A DNA stretch of 7,373 nucleotides from an uncultured Porphyromonadaceae bacterium (lineage in GTDB: Bacteria > Bacteroidota > Bacteroidia > Bacteroidales > CAMTPD01): assembly GCA_947074265.1 (NCBI GenBank), contig CAMTPD010000057.1, forward strand, positions 1 through 7,373. The letters run 5' to 3'. The notes beneath the pieces were generated by a model, which saw nothing but the letters and a program-made list of their open reading frames with translations, was not told where the DNA came from and did no database searches. Below, in pieces: positions 1 to 6,800 of this stretch. The translations under genes and the position numbers were made by a program. Position 1 is the first letter of the stretch; the number at the start of each line of letters is the position of its first letter.

Positions 1-66
1 AATGATGCTTGAGTCAACACGTATTTCTTCATCTTTCAAAGCTTTAGAGAATTCAACATCTCTCAT
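1..66 (-). CDS. Possible 5' end of an unidentified gene, cut by the left edge
   Basis: A minus-strand frame is open from an ATG at 64-66 to the left edge (22 codons, starting MRDVEFSKALKDEEIRVDSS). The same frame is open upstream as far as a stop inside the carB terminator. The peptide has an ordinary mix of charged and hydrophobic residues, and the position just after the carB terminator is where a next gene could begin. I recognise no family, see no convincing promoter or ribosome binding site, and 22 codons are too few to establish coding. A plus-strand frame (2-79) is also open over the same bases, so this is only a possibility. Confidence 0.22.
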   Translation of the reverse strand, partial: MRDVEFSKALKDEEIRVDSSII

Positions 67-139
67 AAATAAGACATAGACACCATCTCTACAAATGATA
101 ATAGATGTGTGACTACTTCGGATTCGACTCAAAGATGTG

Positions 140-178
140 AAAAAAAAAAGTCACTACCAACTGAATGATAGTGACTTT
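140..178 (-). terminator. Intrinsic terminator after carB
   Basis: Read on the minus strand, a perfect 10-bp stem (arms 169-178 and 147-156, AAAGTCACTA pairing with TAGTGACTTT) encloses a 12-nt loop. It runs directly into ten consecutive T residues (complement of A140-149). It begins 21 bp after the carB stop codon. This is a textbook rho-independent terminator and marks the end of the carAB transcript. Confidence 0.88.
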
Positions 179-199
179 CTATATTTAATAAGAATTGTC

Positions 200-3100
200 T
201 TATTTGTATTCGTCCCAACGTTTGATTTGGATATCGTCTTCGCTCATGTTGCAGAATGCATTGATGAAAGCAGAAGCCAAACGAGCATTTGTCAACAATG
301 GAATGTTGTAGTCAATTGCTGCACGACGGATTGTATATCCATTCTTCAATTCGTCTTGTGTAAGATTCTTTGGAATGTTAACAACCATGTCTATTTGTTT
401 CTCTTTGATCATATCAAGAGCTGAAGGAGTCTTACCTTCACTAGGCCAGTAAACTTGTGTAGTTGCTACACCGTTTTCAGCAAGGAAACGATGTGTACCG
501 CCAGTTGCGAATAAGTTATATCCTTTTTCTTGAAGTTTACGAGCTGCTTCAAGCAAGTCTACCTTCGATTTTGTAGGACCTGAAGAAATCAGAACATTTT
601 TCTTTGGAATTGAATATCCCACAGAAAGTAGAGATTTCAATACAGCTTCGTAATAATTATCTCCAATACATCCAACCTCACCTGTAGAAGCCATATCTAC
701 ACCCAGTACTGGGTCAGCTTTTTGCAAGCGGTGGAATGAGAACTGAGAAGCCTTGATACCAACATAATCCAAGTCAAATTCGCTCTTGTTCGGTTTCTCA
801 ACTTTAAGACCAAGCATGATTTGAGCAGCAAGGTCGATCAAGTTGATCTTAAGAACTTTTGAAACGAATGGGAAGCTTCTTGATGCACGAAGGTTACACT
901 CGATTACTTTGATATCGTTGTCTTTAGCAAGGAACTGAATATTGAATGGACCAGAGATATTCAATTCTTTCGCAATCATACGAGCTACTTTCTTAATACG
1001 ACGAACAGTCTCTACATACAAACGTTGTGGAGGGAACTGAATTGTCGCGTCACCAGAGTGAACTCCGGCAAACTCGATGTGCTCAGAAATTGCGTACATT
1101 ACGATATCACCTTTGTCAGCAACCGCATCAATCTCGATTTCTTTGCAGTTTTCGATAAACTCTGTTACAACAACAGGGTGTTTTTTCGAAACATCAGCAG
1201 CAAGAGCTAAGAAGTCGATCAGTTCTTCGTGATTCGAACATACATTCATTGCAGCACCCGAAAGTACATATGAAGGTCTTACCAATACAGGGAAACCTAC
1301 TTCAGCAACGAATCCGTTTACGTCATCAACAGAGCTAAGCTCTTTCCAACGAGGTTGGTCTACACCGATACGGTCTAGCATGCTCGAGAATTTGTGACGG
1401 TCTTCTGCGTTGTCGATGCTTTTTGCAGATGTACCAAGGATATTTACCTTTTGTTCGTCAAGACGCATTGCAAGGTTGTTAGGGATCTGACCACCAACCG
1501 AAAGCATTACACCGTGAGGATTTTCAAGTTCGATGATATCCATAACTCTTTCAAACGTAAGTTCGTCGAAGTATAGGCGATCACACATATCGTAGTCTGT
1601 AGATACAGTTTCCGGATTGTAGTTGATCATAACCGAACGGTATCCTTCTTTGCGGATTGTTTGCAAAGCGTTAACCGAACACCAGTCAAACTCAACAGAA
1701 GAACCGATACGGTATGCACCAGAACCAAGAACGATAACCGAACGGTGGTCGCCAAGGTATTTGATGTCATTTCCAGTACCACTGTAAGTGAGGTACAAGT
1801 AGTTCGTTTGTGCAGGATATTCAGCTGCAAGTGTATCGATTTGTTTTACAACCGGAACGATACCAAACTCTTTACGTCTTGCACGGATATCCAAGCTATG
1901 CGTTTCAATCTCAGCAGTTGACTTGTAAACAAGTTTTGCAACCTGAAAGTCAGAGAATCCCATTTGTTTCGCAGAGCGAAGCAAGTCTTTAGGAATCTCA
2001 ATTGAGTTATTATATTGTTCAAGTTCTTTAGAGCACTTGAAGATATATTCTAGTTTTTGAAGGAACCAATGGTCGATACGAGTTAGCTCGTGAATTTGCT
2101 CAACCGTGTATCCTTTAGCAAAAGCTTGAGAAATAGCGAAGATACGCTTGTCTGTCGGAGCTTTAAGTTCTTTTTCAAGATCGTCAAACTTCAATTCTTT
2201 ATTGGCAACGAATCCGTGCATACCACCCGCAACCATACGAAGACCTTTTTGAATAGCCTCTTCAAATGTGCGACCGATAGCCATAACTTCACCAACTGAT
2301 TTCATGCTTGATCCAATCTCTTTTGCTACACCTTGGAATTTGCCTAAGTCCCAACGAGGAATTTTACAAACAATGTAGTCAAGAGCAGGTTCGAAGAATG
2401 CAGAAGTTGTTTTTGTAACAGAGTTGTTCAATTCGAACAATCCGTATCCAAGACCAAGTTTTGCAGCAACGAAAGCCAATGGATAACCAGTTGCTTTTGA
2501 TGCAAGCGCAGAAGAACGGCTCAAACGAGCGTTTACTTCAATTACGCGGTAGTCTTCAGAATATGGGTCGAAAGCATACTGTACGTTACACTCACCAACG
2601 ATACCGATGTGGCGAACGATGCGGATTGCAAGTTCACGAAGTTTGTGGTATTCGCTATTTGTAAGTGTTTGAGACGGAGCAACAACGATACTTTCACCTG
2701 TGTGGATACCCAGTCGGTCAAAGTTTTCCATATTCCATACTGTAATACAGTTGTCGTATGCATCGCGTACTACTTCATATTCGATTTCTTTCCAGCCACG
2801 AAGTGATTTCTCAACCAAAAGCTGATTAGAGTATGCGAACGCTTTTTCTGCAAGTTTCTCAAGTTCTTCTTGATTGTCGCAGAAACCGCTACCAAGACCA
2901 CCTAATGTATAAGCAGCACGTACAATAACCGGATAACCTAGTTCTGCAGCAGCTTTACAAGCATCTTCTGTTGATTCAACAGCAAGACTCTTGATTGTTT
3001 TAACGTCGATTTGGTCAAGTTTCTTTACAAACAGGTCACGGTCTTCTGTGTCGATAATCGACTGAACAGGAGTACCTAATACTTGTACGTTGTAGCGCTC

Positions 3101-3424
3101 AAGGATGCCTGATTGGTATAACTTAACACCACAGTTCAAAGCAGTTTGTCCACCGAAAGCAAGAAGAATTCCGTCCGGTTGCTCTTTAGCGATAACTTTT
3201 TCAACGAAGTAAGGAGTTACCGGCAAGAAGTAAATCTTGTCAGCTACACCTTCCGATGTTTGAACTGTTGCAATATTTGGATTGATCAATACAGTTTCGA
3301 TACCTTCCTCACGAAGCGCTTTCAAAGCCTGTGAACCAGAGTAGTCAAATTCTCCAGCTTCACCGATTTTTAGAGCTCCCGATCCTAAAATCAAAACTTT
3401 CTTTATGTCTTTATTAATTGCCAT
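200..3424 (-). CDS. carB: Carbamoyl-phosphate synthase large subunit (CarB)
   Basis: This is the synthetase subunit of cytosolic glutamine-dependent carbamoyl-phosphate synthetase. It uses two ATP, bicarbonate and ammonia channelled from CarA to make carbamoyl phosphate for pyrimidines and arginine. I chose the ATG at 3424, giving 1074 aa, close to the usual ~1070. An ATG 36 bp upstream would only add a non-conserved tail. The two homologous halves are clear. The carboxyphosphate half, about 1-400, has LGSGALKIGEAGEFDYSGSQ near 13-32 and SRSSALASKATG near 302-313. An oligomerisation domain spans about 401-555. The carbamoyl-phosphate half, about 560-935, has SGAAMN near 722-727 and RASRSFPFVSK near 846-856. 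A methylglyoxal-synthase-like effector domain runs from about 940 to 1074 (FATGGT near 972-977). Several motifs read more like animal CAD/CPS1 than E. coli CarB. It lies 96 bp after carA and is followed by a strong terminator. The identification is secure. Confidence 0.98.
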   Translation of the reverse strand: MAINKDIKKVLILGSGALKIGEAGEFDYSGSQALKALREEGIETVLINPNIATVQTSEGVADKIYFLPVTPYFVEKVIAKEQPDGILLAFGGQTALNCGVKLYQSGILERYNVQVLGTPVQSIIDTEDRDLFVKKLDQIDVKTIKSLAVESTEDACKAAAELGYPVIVRAAYTLGGLGSGFCDNQEELEKLAEKAFAYSNQLLVEKSLRGWKEIEYEVVRDAYDNCITVWNMENFDRLGIHTGESIVVAPSQTLTNSEYHKLRELAIRIVRHIGIVGECNVQYAFDPYSEDYRVIEVNARLSRSSALASKATGYPLAFVAAKLGLGYGLFELNNSVTKTTSAFFEPALDYIVCKIPRWDLGKFQGVAKEIGSSMKSVGEVMAIGRTFEEAIQKGLRMVAGGMHGFVANKELKFDDLEKELKAPTDKRIFAISQAFAKGYTVEQIHELTRIDHWFLQKLEYIFKCSKELEQYNNSIEIPKDLLRSAKQMGFSDFQVAKLVYKSTAEIETHSLDIRARRKEFGIVPVVKQIDTLAAEYPAQTNYLYLTYSGTGNDIKYLGDHRSVIVLGSGAYRIGSSVEFDWCSVNALQTIRKEGYRSVMINYNPETVSTDYDMCDRLYFDELTFERVMDIIELENPHGVMLSVGGQIPNNLAMRLDEQKVNILGTSAKSIDNAEDRHKFSSMLDRIGVDQPRWKELSSVDDVNGFVAEVGFPVLVRPSYVLSGAAMNVCSNHEELIDFLALAADVSKKHPVVVTEFIENCKEIEIDAVADKGDIVMYAISEHIEFAGVHSGDATIQFPPQRLYVETVRRIKKVARMIAKELNISGPFNIQFLAKDNDIKVIECNLRASRSFPFVSKVLKINLIDLAAQIMLGLKVEKPNKSEFDLDYVGIKASQFSFHRLQKADPVLGVDMASTGEVGCIGDNYYEAVLKSLLSVGYSIPKKNVLISSGPTKSKVDLLEAARKLQEKGYNLFATGGTHRFLAENGVATTQVYWPSEGKTPSALDMIKEKQIDMVVNIPKNLTQDELKNGYTIRRAAIDYNIPLLTNARLASAFINAFCNMSEDDIQIKRWDEYK

Positions 3425-3488
3425 CTTTTTAATAAACTGTTTTTCGTGAAACGCCGACACTTTTTCGATGTCGTTTTGCTTTCAAGGT

Positions 3489-3526
3489 AAAAAAATAGCC
3501 TTCGGATAAATAAAAAATCCTTAGGC
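3489..3526 (-). terminator. Terminator-like hairpin overlapping the carA stop (possible attenuator before carB)
   Basis: On the minus strand, the arm GCCTAAGGAT (3526 to 3517) pairs with ATCCGAAGGC (3507 to 3498). This gives eight base pairs interrupted by a two-base mismatch, around a 9-nt A/T-only loop. Two bases later comes a run of seven T (complement of A3489-3495). The carA stop codon lies inside the first arm. It has the shape of an intrinsic terminator, but the mismatch makes it weak, which would allow partial read-through into carB. I see no good TAnnTTTG promoter in the 96-bp carA-carB gap, so read-through seems necessary. Function is inferred. Confidence 0.5.
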
Positions 3527-4600
3527 TTCGTGAATCATTTTAATGAAGTCGTCAAACAAAAATTCAGTATCAGTAGGACCACTAGCCGCTTCTGGGTGGA
3601 ACTGAGCTGAGAAGAAAGGTTTCGTCTTGTGCTTAATACCTTCGTTTGTACCGTCGTTCATGTTAATGAATAGAGGTTCCCACTCTTGACCAAGAGTTGA
3701 ATTATCTACAGCAAAACCATGGTTTTGAGATGTGATGAAACATCTGTTTGTTCCAACCATTCTTACCGGCTGATTGTGTGAACGGTGTCCGTATTTCAAT
3801 TTATATGTGCTAGCACCACCTGCTTTAGAAAGAAGTTGGTTACCCATACAAATACCGAAGATAGGCTTATCTTGGCTGATAGCTTTACGGATATGGTCTA
3901 CAGTAACATTACAATGGTCAGGGTTACCTGGTCCGTTCGAAATGAAAAGGCCATCGTAGTTCAATGTTGAGAAGTCATAATCCCAAGGCACTCGTACCAC
4001 GTTTACGTTACGGTCTGTAAGGCAACGGATGATGTTGTGTTTTACACCACAGTCTACCATTACAACAGTTTTATCGCCACTTCCATAATTGATCACTTCC
4101 TTGCAGCTAACGTTTGCTACTTGGTTTTCAATGTTTGGATCGATAAAGTCAATTTCATTCTCATCAGAGAACACCAATTTACCCAACATTGATCCTCTTT
4201 CGCGCAAAAGTTTTGTCAACTCGCGAGTATCAATACCGTAAATACCGGGAACTTTACTGTCTTTAAGCCAATCGCCAAGACTTCTTTCTGCATTCCAGTG
4301 ACTGAAATCGAACGAGTAGTCTGAGATGATTAAACCGCTAACTTGAACCTTCTCTGATTCGTGAAAATCTGAGACTCCGTTTGATGTTGTACACTGCGGA
4401 ACTCCGTAGTTGCCAACCAAAGGATAAGTTACAGTTAGAATTTGTCCTGCATACGAAGGGTCAGTTAAGCTTTCTGGGTAACCCACCATTGCGGTGTTGA
4501 AAACTACTTCGCCAGCTGTAGGATTCTCATAACCAAACGATCTTCCTTCGAAGCAAGTTCCGTCGTCTAGTACTAATTTAACAGGTTTTCCTTTTTGCAT
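3521..4600 (-). CDS. carA: Carbamoyl-phosphate synthase small subunit, glutaminase (CarA)
   Basis: This is the glutamine amidotransferase subunit that hydrolyses glutamine and passes ammonia to CarB. It has 359 aa, slightly shorter than E. coli CarA (382 aa). The N-terminal CPS small-chain domain covers about 1-140 (GEVVFNTAMVGYPESLTDPSY at about 30-50, GIDTRELTKLLR at about 122-133). A class-I glutamine amidotransferase domain follows at about 175-355. Within it are SNGPGNP (221-227), the nucleophile Cys251 in FGICMGNQLL, His294 in QNHGFAVD, and His335/Glu337 in FHPEA, which complete the triad. One oddity is Asn254, where E. coli has His (GICLGHQ). The start follows an A/T-rich leader with no Shine-Dalgarno, and the protein begins with the conserved KLVLDDGTCFEG. 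It lies directly upstream of carB, with its own likely promoter in the gap after ispF. Confidence 0.98.
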   Translation of the reverse strand: MQKGKPVKLVLDDGTCFEGRSFGYENPTAGEVVFNTAMVGYPESLTDPSYAGQILTVTYPLVGNYGVPQCTTSNGVSDFHESEKVQVSGLIISDYSFDFSHWNAERSLGDWLKDSKVPGIYGIDTRELTKLLRERGSMLGKLVFSDENEIDFIDPNIENQVANVSCKEVINYGSGDKTVVMVDCGVKHNIIRCLTDRNVNVVRVPWDYDFSTLNYDGLFISNGPGNPDHCNVTVDHIRKAISQDKPIFGICMGNQLLSKAGGASTYKLKYGHRSHNQPVRMVGTNRCFITSQNHGFAVDNSTLGQEWEPLFINMNDGTNEGIKHKTKPFFSAQFHPEAASGPTDTEFLFDDFIKMIHEA

Positions 4601-4654
4601 GGAATTGTAATTAAAAAAGCGTTTTTAAAAGTGAGAGTTGTTAGTTTATCTCAG

Positions 4655-4662
4655 CAAATGTA
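4655..4662 (-). promoter_or_regulatory. Likely carA promoter, -7 element TACATTTG
   Basis: The minus strand reads TACATTTG, an exact match to the Bacteroidales primary-sigma -7 consensus TAnnTTTG. It lies 54 bp upstream of the carA ATG inside the 133-bp ispF-carA gap, which would leave a 5' leader of roughly 45 nt. The -33 element is not clear: no TTTG stands 17-23 bp upstream, only TGG-containing sequence. It is the only consensus -7 I noticed in this gap, so it is the best candidate for carAB transcription. Confidence 0.55.
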
Positions 4663-4733
4663 GCAAGATATTTCCATACCACCATCATAAAGAATTAAAT
4701 GATAGTATTTAGTAAGAAATAAAGCTCATTTTG

Positions 4734-5219
4734 TTAATATGTGTGTTTTTGAATCAGCACTGTCGCATAAGCGGCAATACCCTCTTGTCTGCCTACAAAG
4801 CCCAATTTTTCAGTAGTAGTAGCTTTTATAGAGATTTCATCAGTTTCCACTTTCATTACTTCAGCTAGCACTTTTTGCATTGCCGGGATGTGTGGATTTA
4901 GTTTAGGGCGTTCGGCGCAAATTGTAGCATCAATGTTGCCAAGTTCAAATCCTTTGTCGCGGATCAACTGCATGGTTTGTGCTAACAAGATCTTACTATC
5001 AATGTTTTTAAACTCTCCCGCTGTGTCGGGAAAATGAAAGCCGATATCACGCAGATTGGCTGCACCTAACAATGCGTCGCAAATGGCATGAATCAGCACA
5101 TCTGCATCGGAGTGTCCCAACAAACCCTGTGTATGATCTATTTTTATGCCACCTAGCCATAGATCTCTATTGTCGGCAAAAGCATGTACATCGTATCCAA
5201 ATCCTACTCTTATCTTCAT
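4734..5219 (-). CDS. ispF: 2-C-methyl-D-erythritol 2,4-cyclodiphosphate synthase (IspF)
   Basis: IspF cyclises CDP-methylerythritol 2-phosphate to methylerythritol 2,4-cyclodiphosphate with release of CMP, in the cytosolic MEP pathway to isoprenoids. I start it at the ATG at 5219, giving 161 aa (family about 155-165), because MKIRVGFGYDVH is the conserved N-terminus. An ATG 51 bp upstream adds unrelated residues and lies inside a hairpin. Visible signatures are the zinc ligands Asp10 and His12 in YDVH and His44 in LIHA, the family motif GHSDADV at 35-41, DIGFHFPDT at 58-66, and TTTEKLGF at 134-141 near the CMP site. All expected catalytic residues are present. Upstream is the FAH-family gene (84-bp gap with a hairpin and a possible promoter); downstream is carA (133-bp gap). 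Function is secure; operon membership is not. Confidence 0.97.
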   Translation of the reverse strand: MKIRVGFGYDVHAFADNRDLWLGGIKIDHTQGLLGHSDADVLIHAICDALLGAANLRDIGFHFPDTAGEFKNIDSKILLAQTMQLIRDKGFELGNIDATICAERPKLNPHIPAMQKVLAEVMKVETDEISIKATTTEKLGFVGRQEGIAAYATVLIQKHTY

Positions 5220-5247
5220 AGTAATAATATGGTGTTTATTTTGATTG

Positions 5248-5255
5248 CAAAAATA
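5248..5255 (-). promoter_or_regulatory. Possible ispF promoter, -7 element TATTTTTG
   Basis: The minus strand reads TATTTTTG, matching TAnnTTTG exactly, 28 bp upstream of the chosen ispF start. A TTTG upstream (complement of 5281-5284) is 25 bp away, longer than the usual spacing of about 19-21 bp. The same bases form the T-rich tail of the hairpin just upstream, so they may serve as promoter, terminator tail, or both. Confidence 0.35.
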
Positions 5256-5294
5256 AACCCATGCATTCAATTCCGAAGAACAAAAGCATGGGTT
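5249..5294 (-). terminator. Terminator-like hairpin between the FAH-family gene and ispF
   Basis: A perfect 9-bp inverted repeat, AACCCATGC (5294 to 5286 on the minus strand) and GCATGGGTT (5264 to 5256), encloses a 21-nt loop. It is followed on the minus strand by TATTTTTG. It starts 9 bp after the FAH-family stop codon, a normal terminator position. The T-run is only five long and the loop is large, so termination may be partial. Confidence 0.5.
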
Positions 5295-5303
5295 ACGTAT
5301 TTA

Positions 5304-5918
5304 TCATTTCACTTGGAAGTCGAGAAGTTTCTTATCTTCGAGATAACCGGTGAGTCTGTCGCCGATGTGAACCGGACCTACACCAACCGGAGTACCTGTA
5401 TAAATCAAATCTCCAATCTTCAATGTGAAGAATTTGCTTACATAAGCGATAATCTGATCAATAGAGAAAAGCATATCTTTCGTATTTCCCTGTTGCACCA
5501 ATTTATCATTGATGTCGAGATGGAAAGATGTCTGATTAATATCGGTCAAGTCAGTTACAGGAATGAATGTTCCTAAGACTGCCGAGTGGTCAAATGCCTT
5601 CGATATTTCCCACGGTAGCCCTTCAGCTCTGAGTTTGTTTTGAAGATCGCGAGCCGTGAAGTCGATGCCTACGGTTACTTCTTCGTAGTAGCGATGAGCA
5701 AATCGTTCGGCAAGATTTTTGCCTAAACGAGATATTTTTACAACAACTTCCGTTTCATAATGAATCTCGTTCGAAAAGTCCGGAATGTAAAAAGGTTTTC
5801 CGTCTTTTAGTATTGAAGAATCTGATTTCATAAAAATCGTCGGCTCTTTTAGCTCAAGCGTATGATTCAGTTCTTTGTTGTGTTCGGAATAATTCATTCC
5901 TACCGCAATGATCTTCAT
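5304..5918 (-). CDS. Fumarylacetoacetate hydrolase family protein, FAHD1/YcgM-like
   Basis: This is a 204-aa FAH-fold metal enzyme, the normal length for the short single-domain branch (FAHD1, YcgM). Members of that branch act on small oxo-acids, as acylpyruvate hydrolase, oxaloacetate decarboxylase or oxaloacetate tautomerase; the substrate cannot be settled here. Predicted metal ligands are Glu55 and Glu57 in HYETEVVVK and Asp86 in GIDFTARDLQ. His13 and Glu16 in NYSEHNKEL correspond to the catalytic His/Glu dyad described for human FAHD1, and Lys107 in GLPWEISKAFD to its active-site lysine. TGTPVGVGPV near the C-terminus is the usual FAH motif. Overall it reads as a close relative of FAHD1. 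The start is fixed by the conserved IAVGMNY N-terminus and by its position 1 nt after the rex stop, which suggests translational coupling and shared redox control. No signal peptide or membrane segment is seen. Confidence 0.93.
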   Translation of the reverse strand: MKIIAVGMNYSEHNKELNHTLELKEPTIFMKSDSSILKDGKPFYIPDFSNEIHYETEVVVKISRLGKNLAERFAHRYYEEVTVGIDFTARDLQNKLRAEGLPWEISKAFDHSAVLGTFIPVTDLTDINQTSFHLDINDKLVQQGNTKDMLFSIDQIIAYVSKFFTLKIGDLIYTGTPVGVGPVHIGDRLTGYLEDKKLLDFQVK

Positions 5919-5919
5919 A

Positions 5920-6570
5920 TTACTTATTGTTGAAGTTTAATCGATTAAACATTACTGCCAAGTGAGCATAAATAGAGGTGTTCTGAATGACGATATTATC
6001 CGGCACTCGTAATCGGAAAGGAGTAAAATTCCAGATAGCTTTAATCCCGCCGTGAATAATGAAATCAGTAACCTCCTGAGCTTTGTCTACAGGAACAGTA
6101 ATAATGCCGATTTGAGCGTTGATTGTTTTCTGCATTTCAGCAAAATCATCGAAATGATATACCGGAATACCATTGATTGAAGAGCCTGCGATGTTTGGAT
6201 TTACATCAAATCCGGCAACTACTTCCAACCCGAATTGAGCAAGTCCCGAGTCATGTAGTAATGCCGCACCAAGGCTACCAACGCCAAAAATAACAGCTTT
6301 GTGAGTTTGCGTAAAGCCGAGAAAACGTTCCAAGACATCAATCATTGTGTCTATTTCGTAACCTACACGGGTTTTTCCCGAAATATGAACAAAAGATAGA
6401 TCTTTGGCAACCCGAGAAGCATCCACGCTTATTTCCTTAGCAATCTGTGTAGACGATACGTAGGTTTCACCTCTGTTCTTTAGTAGTTTAACAAAGGCTA
6501 GGTACCAAGGTAAGCGTCGGAGAGTTGGCTCCGGAACATTCCATGTAATAGTTGATTCTTCGCTTTTCAT
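5920..6570 (-). CDS. rex: Redox-sensing transcriptional repressor Rex
   Basis: Rex is a dimeric cytosolic repressor. It binds DNA when NADH/NAD is low and releases it when NADH rises, typically controlling fermentation and respiration genes. I chose the ATG at 6570 (216 aa, family about 205-225). An in-frame ATG at 6624 lies in the predicted -33 promoter element, so it cannot be on that transcript. Residues about 10-85 form the winged-helix DNA-binding domain (PEPTLRRLPWYL at 13-24, SSTQIAKEI at 39-47, KDLSF at 56-60, VGYEI at 69-73). Residues about 90-210 form the Rossmann NAD(H) domain with GVGSLG at 96-101, the acidic GFDVNP at 120-125, and WNFTPFRLRVP at 180-190. The segment normally reading RKDLSYFGEFGKRG in Gram-positive Rex is AKDLSFVHISGKTR here, so its operator may differ. 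It is the first gene of the minus-strand cluster and is probably coupled to the FAH-family gene. Confidence 0.96.
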   Translation of the reverse strand: MKSEESTITWNVPEPTLRRLPWYLAFVKLLKNRGETYVSSTQIAKEISVDASRVAKDLSFVHISGKTRVGYEIDTMIDVLERFLGFTQTHKAVIFGVGSLGAALLHDSGLAQFGLEVVAGFDVNPNIAGSSINGIPVYHFDDFAEMQKTINAQIGIITVPVDKAQEVTDFIIHGGIKAIWNFTPFRLRVPDNIVIQNTSIYAHLAVMFNRLNFNNK

Positions 6571-6594
6571 TTTCTCGTTTTGCTCATTTAAGTG

Positions 6595-6625
6595 CAAAAG
6601 TATATTTTTTTTACGAACTATCAAT
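6595..6625 (-). promoter_or_regulatory. rex promoter (ATTG - 19 bp - TACTTTTG)
   Basis: On the minus strand, TACTTTTG (6602 to 6595) matches TAnnTTTG exactly, and ATTG (6625 to 6622) stands 19 bp upstream, near the -33 TTTG consensus and at the preferred spacing. It predicts transcription starting around 6585-6590 and a leader of 15-20 nt before the ATG at 6570. This placement decides the rex start codon. A possible TTGTTAA half-site lies just upstream (complement of 6641-6647); I would not claim it as a Rex operator. Confidence 0.7.
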
Positions 6626-6800
6626 TTCAGAGGCTATTCCTTAACAATAAGAAGCACGGACTTTGCTTGCAAAATAGGAAAGAGCGAATCTCATTGTTTA
6701 CACGGACAATGGCAACCGTGAGTGGCTTTTATTACTCGATTTGTAGTAGCAGCCTATTGGGTATTGCGAATATATGATGAAGTGATAGCCTTCAATCCGT

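Noticed and set aside
1..11. The first six bases AATGAT resemble the start of the Illumina P5 adapter.
   Set aside because: The P5 sequence continues ACGGCGACC, whereas here the sequence continues GCTTGAGTC. A six-base match is chance.
3425..3460. The upstream ATG at 3460 as the carB start (1086 aa).
   Set aside because: The 12 extra residues are not part of the conserved CarB N-terminus, and the internal start at 3424 gives the usual family length.
4681..4708. ATCAT/ATGAT dyad as an ispF terminator.
   Set aside because: Only five base pairs, all but one A-T, and no T-run follows on the minus strand.
5220..5270. The upstream ATG at 5270 as the ispF start (178 aa).
   Set aside because: It falls within the hairpin loop, and the extra 17 residues precede the conserved MKIRVGFGYDVH start.
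6571..6624. The upstream ATG at 6624 as the rex start (234 aa).
   Set aside because: It overlaps the predicted -33 element and lies upstream of the -7 element, so it would not be in the mRNA. The added residues are also not conserved in Rex.
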